A DNA stretch of 10,899 nt from the NCBI GenBank assembly GCA_035452965.1, contig DAOTCE010000062.1, forward strand, positions 1 through 10,899, read 5' to 3'. A model generated the notes under the pieces. It saw only the letters and a list, made by a program, of their open reading frames with translations, did not search any database and had not been told where the DNA came from. Below, one piece after another: positions 6,306 through 10,899 of this stretch (positions within the stretch are counted from its first letter, which is position 1; every line of letters begins with the position of its first letter). A program made the translations under genes and the position numbers. The stretch is from Candidatus Paceibacterota bacterium. Lineage in GTDB: Bacteria > Verrucomicrobiota > Verrucomicrobiia > Limisphaerales > UBA8199.

Positions 6306-7685
6306 GTGAATACAAAGCACGCACAGTGTGCGTTAACGGCCCTGCTTCGGATAGGTGTGGCGGCAAGTGCTCCGGCCTTTAGCGTTACGGGGCGATTGTC
6401 GCTAATTCCAATGGTCAGTGGACTGATGTCTCTGGCTTTGGCTGCGCTTGCCGTTGCGGCCGAGCCAGCGGGGACCAACCTCGTGCCCGTAGCCGACGGC
6501 GTTGTCCAACCGCGCCGCCCACTTGGTGCCGCCATCGCCGACGCCATGGTCTTCCTCAAGAAAGCCGATCGCGGTTATGTCCCCGGCAAACTCGACGGTC
6601 CCCTCGCCGGTTATTTCACCAGCGCCCACGTTCTCACGGACGGCTCGCCCTCCAGCCGCAAGTTCTGCTTCCCCGCACGCCAGCACGCCTACTTCATTAA
6701 CACTTTCCTCCTGTATAGCCGCTACTCTGGAGAGGCTGAGTGGCTCCAGCGCGCTCGCGATCTGGCCGACTGGAACTTGGCCCATTCCACCCCGGCAGAC
6801 GCTCGCTACGCCAACATCCCTTGGTCAGTTTACACCGATGGCAAGCCCGGCGGCTCCCAGGACAAAGACTCTCTCGAACCCGACAAGGCGGCCTTCATCG
6901 GCACCGCTTACCTCAACCTCTTCGAAGTCACCAAGGACCCGAAATACCTCAACGGCGCCAAAGCCATCGCCAGAACCCTCGCCGCGCGCCAAGGCGACGA
7001 CGGCTCCTGGCCCTTCCGGGTGCTGCCGCAAGACGGCGTTGTTCGCCAGCAATCCGGCGGCGCGCCGGTATTCTACGTTGAGTTCTTTGAACGCATCCTC
7101 CGCCACGACAAGGACCCAGCCTGGCAGACTGCCCACACTCGCGCTCTCAAGCTGATGATTGATCGCAACGTCGAACTGAACCGCTGGGGCACCTACCACG
7201 AGGATATCCGCGAACGGCCTGAAACTCACCTCTCGGCTGAGCCGATGTCCTTCACTGCCGCCTGGTTTTTCCGCCAGGGCAAAGACCGGCCCGAGTACAT
7301 CGCCATGGGCCGGAAGGTCCTCGGCCGCATGGAGGAGAAGCTCGTCCACACCGAAGGTCACCCAGCCGCCCCCGCACCCGCCGTTTCCGAACAGTCCACT
7401 TTCCAGCACATGATGCCCGGCCACACCTCTCGCTACTGCGCCGCCCTTGCCCGCCTCTACGTTGCCACAGGCGACCCCGAGGCCAGGCGCAAAGCCCTCT
7501 CTGGCTTCAACGCCCTCACTTACATGCAGTCCAAAGCCGGGCTGTTCCGCACCATGTTCCAACTCGTCAACGAGCGTCGTCCTAACCCGAAACGCGAGGA
7601 CTGGTACTCCCAGCATCTTTATACCGTGTGCCACGTCCTTGAAGCCATGCCCCTGCTCCCGGAAATTGACTCGCGGAGGAAATAG
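6306..7685 (+). CDS. Probable secreted alpha/alpha-toroid (six-hairpin-like) protein, function unknown
   Basis: I do not recognise a named family. The 459-aa product begins with a basic/mixed segment and a hydrophobic stretch (residues ~36-51, MVSGLMSLALAALAVA). A signal-peptidase-like AVAA-EP site follows near 51-53, so export is likely. The mature part consists of repeated helical hairpins with family-style loop signatures: YSGEAEWLQRARDLADWNL (140-158), DPKYLNGAKAIARTLAARQG (211-230) followed by DDGSWPF (231-237), and ATGDPEARRKAL (387-398). These are typical of (alpha/alpha)6 barrels seen in glycosidases, polysaccharide lyases and epimerases. Candidate polar residues include W173-Y176, D231/D232, E259 and H298. 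A role on glycans is a guess from fold only. GTG 6306 gives the longest product; ATG 6411 (424 aa) leaves a signal peptide without a positive n-region, so I keep the GTG with moderate confidence. The gene is monocistronic, divergent from mtnP and convergent with galE. Confidence 0.85.
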   Translation: MNTKHAQCALTALLRIGVAASAPAFSVTGRLSLIPMVSGLMSLALAALAVAAEPAGTNLVPVADGVVQPRRPLGAAIADAMVFLKKADRGYVPGKLDGPLAGYFTSAHVLTDGSPSSRKFCFPARQHAYFINTFLLYSRYSGEAEWLQRARDLADWNLAHSTPADARYANIPWSVYTDGKPGGSQDKDSLEPDKAAFIGTAYLNLFEVTKDPKYLNGAKAIARTLAARQGDDGSWPFRVLPQDGVVRQQSGGAPVFYVEFFERILRHDKDPAWQTAHTRALKLMIDRNVELNRWGTYHEDIRERPETHLSAEPMSFTAAWFFRQGKDRPEYIAMGRKVLGRMEEKLVHTEGHPAAPAPAVSEQSTFQHMMPGHTSRYCAALARLYVATGDPEARRKALSGFNALTYMQSKAGLFRTMFQLVNERRPNPKREDWYSQHLYTVCHVLEAMPLLPEIDSRRK

Positions 7686-7703
7686 CCGGGGCAAGCCCAA
7701 GGA

Positions 7704-7792
7704 TCGAGGTTGTCATGCGCGCAAGCATGACTTTCGGGTTCGCGCAGGGCCAAACGGGGTGCGAGCAGCCAGTTAAACTGCCGCAACCTCGA
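7704..7792. repeat. Cloverleaf-like inverted-repeat element between convergent genes
   Basis: A 9-bp perfect closing stem, TCGAGGTTG (7704-7712) with CAACCTCGA (7784-7792), encloses three smaller hairpins. The first is GTCATGC/GCATGAC (7712-7718 with 7725-7731, loop GCGCAA; it shares base 7712 with the closing stem). The second is TTCGCGC/GTGCGAG (7739-7745 with 7759-7765, using wobbles). The third is CAGT/ACTG (7770-7773 with 7777-7780). It lacks tRNA signatures (no TTCGA T-loop, no CCA) and a T run. It may be a structured terminator-like element or a palindromic mobile repeat. No other copy exists in this window. Confidence 0.6.
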
Positions 7793-7839
7793 AACCACAA
7801 TCGCGCGGTGGGCTTCTATGAGCCTCTGGCCTTGCGTGG

Positions 7840-8811
7840 CTAGTCCGGGTAGCCGTTTGGATGCCGCTGGTGCCAGTCCCAGGCGGTGGCGACGATGTCT
7901 TCGAGGCTGGGGTGTTTGGGTTTCCAGCCTAATTCACGCACGGCCTTCTCCGCGGCGGCCACCAGGCGTGGCGGATCGCCGGGGCGGCGCGGTTTTTCGA
8001 TGGCGGGAATAGGTTTGCCTGTGACCTGTTCGCACATCCGAACTACTTCGCGGACGGAGTAGCCGTCGCCGTTGCCCAGGTTGTAGAAGCCCTGGCGGCC
8101 GGGCGCCAGGCCGAGCATGTGGGCCTGCGCCAGGTCGAGGATGTGAATGTAGTCCCGAATGCAGGTGCCGTCGGGTGTGGGGTAATCGGTGCCGTAAATC
8201 TCGCAGTGGGGCTTCCGACCCAGGGGGACTTGCAGGACGTTCGGGATCAGGTGGGTCTCGGTGCGGTGATGTTCGCCGAAGTTCTTGCTGGCGCCGGCGG
8301 CGTTGAAGTAGCGGAAGGCGACGAATTCCAGCCCGTAAATCCGTTGATACCACTGGAGCACCTTCTCAAACATCAGCTTCGATTCGCCGTAGGGATTTAT
8401 GGGGCGCTGGGGCAGGTCTTCGGTCATTGGGATGCGCTCGGGCGGGCCGTAGGTGGCACAGGTGGAACTGAAGACGAATTTCTTGATGCCGCATTCGATG
8501 GCGGCATCGAGAAGTTTCAGGCCGTTGGCGACGTTGTTGTGGAAGTACTTCTTCGGGTTGGTCATGGATTCGCCGACCAGCGCGTTGGCGGCGAAGTGCA
8601 TGATGGCGTCGGGACGAGCGTCCTTGAGGGCGTTGAGGATGTGGTTCTGCTCTTCCGGACGACCCAGGACGAAGCGCGCTCGCTGGTCCACTGCCGAACG
8701 GTGACCTTCACTGAGATCGTCATAAACGGTCACCTGGCAGCCGGCGTCGAGCAACGCTTCGGTGCAATTCGAACCGATATAGCCGGCGCCGCCGGTGACG
8801 AAGATTTTCAT
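7840..8811 (-). CDS. galE: UDP-glucose 4-epimerase
   Basis: This 323-aa extended short-chain dehydrogenase/reductase interconverts UDP-glucose and UDP-galactose using tightly bound NAD, supplying galactose units for surface polysaccharide or entering the Leloir pathway. Motifs are the Rossmann TGGAGYIGS (6-14), the DDLSEGHR acidic loop (31-38), FSSTCATYG (114-122, T117 in the catalytic Ser/Thr position), and YGESK (141-145, catalytic Y141 and K145). FRYFNAAGA (166-174), IRDYIHILDLAQAH (218-231) and NLGNGDGYSV (244-253) follow. The length is usual for GalE. The ATG at 8811 is chosen because the protein starts directly at MKIFVTGG. An in-frame extension to 8901 (MDCGGKRSATPLS...) is translated from the interspersed repeat and is not family sequence. 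No other sugar-nucleotide genes are nearby. Confidence 0.95.
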   Translation of the reverse strand: MKIFVTGGAGYIGSNCTEALLDAGCQVTVYDDLSEGHRSAVDQRARFVLGRPEEQNHILNALKDARPDAIMHFAANALVGESMTNPKKYFHNNVANGLKLLDAAIECGIKKFVFSSTCATYGPPERIPMTEDLPQRPINPYGESKLMFEKVLQWYQRIYGLEFVAFRYFNAAGASKNFGEHHRTETHLIPNVLQVPLGRKPHCEIYGTDYPTPDGTCIRDYIHILDLAQAHMLGLAPGRQGFYNLGNGDGYSVREVVRMCEQVTGKPIPAIEKPRRPGDPPRLVAAAEKAVRELGWKPKHPSLEDIVATAWDWHQRHPNGYPD

Positions 8812-8818
8812 GTCGGCC

Positions 8819-8847
8819 AAGCTAGACGCCGTGGGAAAATGACTCAA
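8819..8847 (-). promoter_or_regulatory. Weak candidate promoter of galE
   Basis: On the minus strand, TTGAGT (8847-8842), a 17-bp spacer and TAGCTT (8824-8819) end 7 bp before the galE ATG, the same spacing as at mtnP. Base agreement is modest (four of six and three of six). It lies in the 50-bp strip left between galE and the first repeat copy. Confidence 0.25.
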
Positions 8848-8861
8848 CGGAAAAAGGTCCT

Positions 8862-8966
8862 TGGAAAGCGGTGTCGCGCTGCGCTTGCCACCGCAGTCCA
8901 AAACGGGGGTGGGTTTGCGGGGCGATCTTGGAGTGCGCCGGCAGAGCGAAGCGGCGACGGCGCTTT
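8862..8966 (+). repeat. 105-bp RAYT-associated repeat, full copy 1
   Basis: This unit is identical over 105 bp to the copy at 9646-9750 and in the same orientation. Each unit holds two imperfect palindromes: GCGGTG (8868-8873) with CACCGC (8889-8894), and GCGCCG (8935-8940) with CGGCGC (8958-8963). This is the paired-palindrome layout of REP/BIME elements. It sits 50 bp upstream of galE and left of the transposase gene. Confidence 0.9.
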
Positions 8967-8983
8967 GCGGTTAAATCAGGCTC

Positions 8984-9023
8984 GAAAGCGGTGTCGCGCT
9001 GTGCTTGCCACCGCAGTCCAAAA
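8984..9023 (+). repeat. Truncated repeat, copy 2 (first 40 bp)
   Basis: This matches the first part of the 105-bp unit (GAAAGCGGTGTCGCGCT...), including the first palindrome, with one C-to-T change at 9002, and stops at CCAAAA. It begins 17 bp after copy 1 and ends 17 bp before the transposase start codon. It therefore occupies the transposase promoter region and contributes a TTGCCA (9005-9010) that could serve as a -35. Confidence 0.85.
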
Positions 9024-9040
9024 TCTACATTCTCTGATGC

Positions 9041-9610
9041 ATGCTCGCCGCGCAAATCCCCTGGCCACATGCGCCAGAGCATCGGCTCTCGGTGCGCGGC
9101 ACTTACTTCGTCACGGCCGGAACTTGTCTGCGGCAGCATCATTTCGCGGGCAGGGCGCGGTTGGCCGTGCTGCATCGGGGCCTGCTGAAAGTAGCCAGCG
9201 AGTTCGGCTGGCGGTTGGAAGCCTGGGCGGTTTTCTCGAATCATTACCATTTCATCGCCCACTCGCCTGAGACAGCGGATACCGCGAAGAACCTGTCCCG
9301 CATGCTCGGTTTTCTGCACGAGAAAACGGCAAAGTGGATCAATAAGCTCGACGCCGCCAGAGGCCGCAAAGTCTGGCACAATTACTGGGATACCCGGCTG
9401 ACGTATGAGCGCTCCTATTTGGCGCGGCTGAACTACGTGCATCAGAATCCGGTGAAACACCTCCTTGTGCCGGTGGCGAATCAATACCCGTGGTGCTCGG
9501 CGCGGTGGTTTGAGCGCACTGCTATGCCTGCGCAGGTTAAGACCATCTATCGCTTCAAGACTGACCAGTTGCAGTTGGGGGATGATTTCGAGGTGTCGTC
9601 GGACTGGTAG
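9041..9610 (+). CDS. REP-associated tyrosine transposase (RAYT, Y1/HUH family)
   Basis: This 189-aa single-domain transposase belongs to the IS200-like Y1 superfamily. RAYTs nick and rejoin single-stranded palindromic repeats and spread or maintain REP/BIME arrays. Landmarks are the N-terminal RGTYFVTAGT (19-28), AWAVFSNHYHFIAH (61-74) with the metal-binding HUH pair H68/H70, and FLHEKTAKWIN (91-101). VWHNYWDTRLTYERSYLARL (111-130) and NYVHQNPVKH (131-140) follow, with Y126 or Y132 as the candidate nucleophile in the tyrosine helix. Length and full domain content suggest an intact gene. It is flanked by two identical 105-bp repeats and a partial copy just upstream, the expected partner DNA. 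The ATG at 9041 has no Shine-Dalgarno; a later start within the first 20 residues cannot be excluded, because family similarity begins near WPHAPEHRL (8-16). Confidence 0.93.
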   Translation: MLAAQIPWPHAPEHRLSVRGTYFVTAGTCLRQHHFAGRARLAVLHRGLLKVASEFGWRLEAWAVFSNHYHFIAHSPETADTAKNLSRMLGFLHEKTAKWINKLDAARGRKVWHNYWDTRLTYERSYLARLNYVHQNPVKHLLVPVANQYPWCSARWFERTAMPAQVKTIYRFKTDQLQLGDDFEVSSDW

Positions 9611-9645
9611 GGAGCGGCGTTTTTGAACCGGGCGTTTGGGAGGGG

Positions 9646-9750
9646 TGGAAAGCGGTGTCGCGCTGCGCTTGCCACCGCAGTCCAAAACGGGGGTGGGTTT
9701 GCGGGGCGATCTTGGAGTGCGCCGGCAGAGCGAAGCGGCGACGGCGCTTT
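9646..9750 (+). repeat. 105-bp RAYT-associated repeat, full copy 3
   Basis: This is a perfect direct copy of 8862-8966, starting 35 bp after the transposase stop and ending 66 bp before the M48 protease ATG. Identity breaks off at the same base on both sides (8861/9645 and 8967/9751), which defines the unit. Zero differences over 105 bp indicate recent duplication or gene conversion. Confidence 0.9.
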
Positions 9751-9782
9751 ATGGTGCACAACACCGTCGGTTACTTCCGCGT

Positions 9783-9805
9783 AGCCGCGGGCCTCAGTCC
9801 GCGCT
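9783..9805 (+). other. Small hairpin upstream of the M48 gene
   Basis: AG-CGCGG (9783-9790, one bulged C) can pair with CCGCG-CT (9799-9805) around an 8-nt loop, 11 nt before the M48 protease ATG. There is no T run. It could be a REP-like remnant or a 5'-UTR structure; nothing further can be said. Confidence 0.25.
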
Positions 9806-9816
9806 AATCTTCTCCC

Positions 9817-10878
9817 ATGACTTCTGCCAGTGTGGTTGCATCAGTCGCTCTGCTGCTGATCCTGGCCCGGTGGGCGGCCCAGCTATGGCTGGGGCGGTTG
9901 AACCGGCGCCACGTGCTGGCGCATGCCGGCGCGGTGCCGGAGGCGTTCAAGGGGATTATGGACGAAGCTACTTACGCCAAGTCGGTGCAATACACGCTGG
10001 CCAAGGGCCGGTTCGATCAAGTCGAGAGCACCTGGAGCACTGTGGTGCTGGTGGCCGTGCTGTACAGCGCGGTGCTGCCATGGGGCTTTGCGGCGTTTAC
10101 GCAGTGGCTGGGCGGATCGGCGTGGGCGATGGCCGCATTTCTGCTGGTCACGGGCGTGGCGCTATCGCTGCCGGGGCTGCCGTTGGATTGGCATGACCAG
10201 TTTCGGTTGGAGGAGCGCTTCGGGTTCAACACGACCACGCCGAAGCTCTGGTGGCTGGACCGGCTCAAAGGGCTGCTGTTGGCGATCGTGCTGGGCTATC
10301 CCTTGCTGGTGCTGGTATTGAAGCTGGTGGAATGGACCGGGGCATTGTGGTGGTTGTGGGCATGGGGCGCGCTGCTGGGGTTTCAGTTGCTGCTGATGGT
10401 GCTGGCGCCGGTGCTGATCCTGCCGCTGTTCAACAAGTTCACTCCGCTGTCCGAAGGCAACTTGCGCGAGCGCCTGCTCAAACTGGCGGAGCGGACCCGC
10501 TTCCGCGCCCGCAGCATCCAGGTGATGGACGGCAGCAAACGTTCCCGCCATTCGAATGCCTTTTTCACGGGCTTCGGCGGGTTCCGGAAGATCGTATTGT
10601 TCGACACGCTGATTCAGCAACTGGCTGAGCCGGAACTGGAGGCCGTGCTGGCGCACGAGATCGGGCACTTCAAGAAGAAGCATATTCCCAAAATGCTGCT
10701 CCTGTCGGCGGCGGGGTCGCTGGCGGCGTTCTGGTTCATCTCGCTGCTTGCCCGGCAAGACGGGTTCTACCGAAGTTTCGGATTCGAGCCGGGGAGTATT
10801 GTGCCGGCGCTGTTGTTGTTCGGGCTGTTGTCGGGCGTGGTGACTTTTTGGGTGCGCCCGGCAGGGCGCACTGACTAG
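9817..10878 (+). CDS. M48 (Ste24-like) membrane metallopeptidase, interrupted after residue 345
   Basis: This is the N-terminal ~80% of a CAAX-protease-1/Ste24-type zinc peptidase, an inner-membrane enzyme of protein quality control or prenyl-protein processing. Membrane segments lie near 5-25, 75-95, 103-120, 150-170, 178-203, 292-310 and 328-345. NKFTPL (206-211), SKRSRHSNAFFTGFGG (240-255) and the zinc motif HEIGH (280-284: H280, E281, H284) are present. Related proteins run to ~410-430 residues and supply the third zinc ligand from an EYxAD-like segment after this point. Here the family match stops at VTFW (342-345), and the reading frame then gives VRPAGRTD and a stop at 10876-10878. Those last codons appear to be the start of a group II intron, so exon 1 probably ends at 10851. 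Without splicing the product would lack a zinc ligand and be inactive. The ATG has no Shine-Dalgarno. Confidence 0.88.
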   Translation: MTSASVVASVALLLILARWAAQLWLGRLNRRHVLAHAGAVPEAFKGIMDEATYAKSVQYTLAKGRFDQVESTWSTVVLVAVLYSAVLPWGFAAFTQWLGGSAWAMAAFLLVTGVALSLPGLPLDWHDQFRLEERFGFNTTTPKLWWLDRLKGLLLAIVLGYPLLVLVLKLVEWTGALWWLWAWGALLGFQLLLMVLAPVLILPLFNKFTPLSEGNLRERLLKLAERTRFRARSIQVMDGSKRSRHSNAFFTGFGGFRKIVLFDTLIQQLAEPELEAVLAHEIGHFKKKHIPKMLLLSAAGSLAAFWFISLLARQDGFYRSFGFEPGSIVPALLLFGLLSGVVTFWVRPAGRTD

Positions 10879-10899
10879 TTGGTTAGAGTCCAATGCACA
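10852..10899 (+). mobile_element. Probable 5' end of a group II intron (continues past window)
   Basis: The segment starts with the group II consensus GTGCG. A stem GTGCGCCC (10852-10859), loop GGCA and GGGCGCAC (10864-10871) follow, then CTGACTAGTTGG and TTAGAGTCCAATGC. From memory this closely parallels the 5' domain I of published group II introns: Oceanobacillus iheyensis begins GUGUGCCCGGCAUGGGUGCA with a GAGAGUCC segment further on, and lactococcal Ll.LtrB begins GUGCGCCC...GGGUG. It lies exactly where M48 homology stops, between codons (phase 0) after W345. Only 48 nt are visible; catalytic domains, any reverse-transcriptase ORF and the 3' end are outside. The alternative is a chance hairpin or another palindromic repeat. 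Confidence 0.65.

Noticed and set aside
7704..7792. tRNA gene or integron attC site
   Set aside because: There is no T-loop TTCGA, no anticodon-arm geometry, the acceptor-like stem is 9 bp, and no CCA is present. The GTTAAAC at 7772-7778 fits one attC core, but the partner core and the paired L boxes are absent.
8862..9750. Possible CRISPR array from the repeated GAAAGCGGTGTCGCGCT units
   Set aside because: Only three copies, of 105, 40 and 105 bp, with one 17-bp gap and one 622-bp gap that contains a transposase gene. There is no regular spacer pattern and no cas genes.
8862..9750. Classical insertion sequence with terminal inverted repeats
   Set aside because: The flanking 105-bp units are direct, not inverted, copies. 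No target-site duplication is visible, and the transposase is a RAYT/Y1 type, which does not use terminal inverted repeats.
10852..10871. Intrinsic terminator at the perfect 8-bp hairpin in the M48 gene
   Set aside because: The stem is strong but is followed by TGACTAGTTGG with no T run. The GTGCG start and the later GAGTCC segment fit an intron 5' end better.

Overview
The window reads as chromosomal DNA from a GC-rich, uncultured bacterium, most plausibly a member of the Verrucomicrobiota (Pedosphaera/Limisphaerales-like). This lineage call is an inference. It rests on the repeat-plus-RAYT cassette, whose minus-strand reading (MDCGGKRSATPLS) I associate with that group, on the style of the primase-helicase gene, and on the lack of Shine-Dalgarno sequences. 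No 16S rRNA is present to confirm it.

Layout. Positions 1-535 are the end of an rRNA operon on the + strand: the 23S 3' end, a spacer with a post-23S hairpin and a boxA-like sequence, 5S rRNA and a strong intrinsic terminator. Facing it on the - strand (560-6118) is a run of four genes. In transcription order they are mtnP (methylthioadenosine phosphorylase), ridA (enamine/imine deaminase), rmuC (recombination-limiting nuclease-like protein) and a 937-residue protein. That last protein fuses a zinc-binding archaeo-eukaryotic-type primase, an SF2 helicase and a C-terminal DUF559-like nuclease, the composition of TOTE-type conflict systems. Positions 6306-7685 (+) encode a probably secreted alpha/alpha-toroid protein of unknown function. 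It converges on galE (7840-8811, -), and a cloverleaf-like inverted-repeat element lies between the two.

Positions 8862-9750 form a compact mobile cassette. A REP-associated tyrosine (Y1/HUH) transposase gene is flanked by two identical 105-bp direct repeats plus a truncated 40-bp copy. Positions 9817-10851 encode the first 345 residues of an M48/Ste24-type membrane protease. The family similarity stops abruptly at a sequence that looks like the 5' end of a group II intron (GTGCG, then a GCCC/GGGC stem and a GAGTCC segment), which runs off the window edge.

How it fits together. mtnP and ridA are metabolic clean-up genes. rmuC and the primase-helicase-nuclease are closely spaced DNA-processing genes that may be read from the ridA or mtnP promoter. 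None of the eight protein genes has a convincing Shine-Dalgarno sequence. Four have a promoter-like -10 element only 7-9 bases upstream of the start codon, which suggests leaderless mRNAs. The best leads are the triple-domain primase-helicase-nuclease, the intron start inside the protease gene, the RAYT/repeat cassette and the cloverleaf-like intergenic element.
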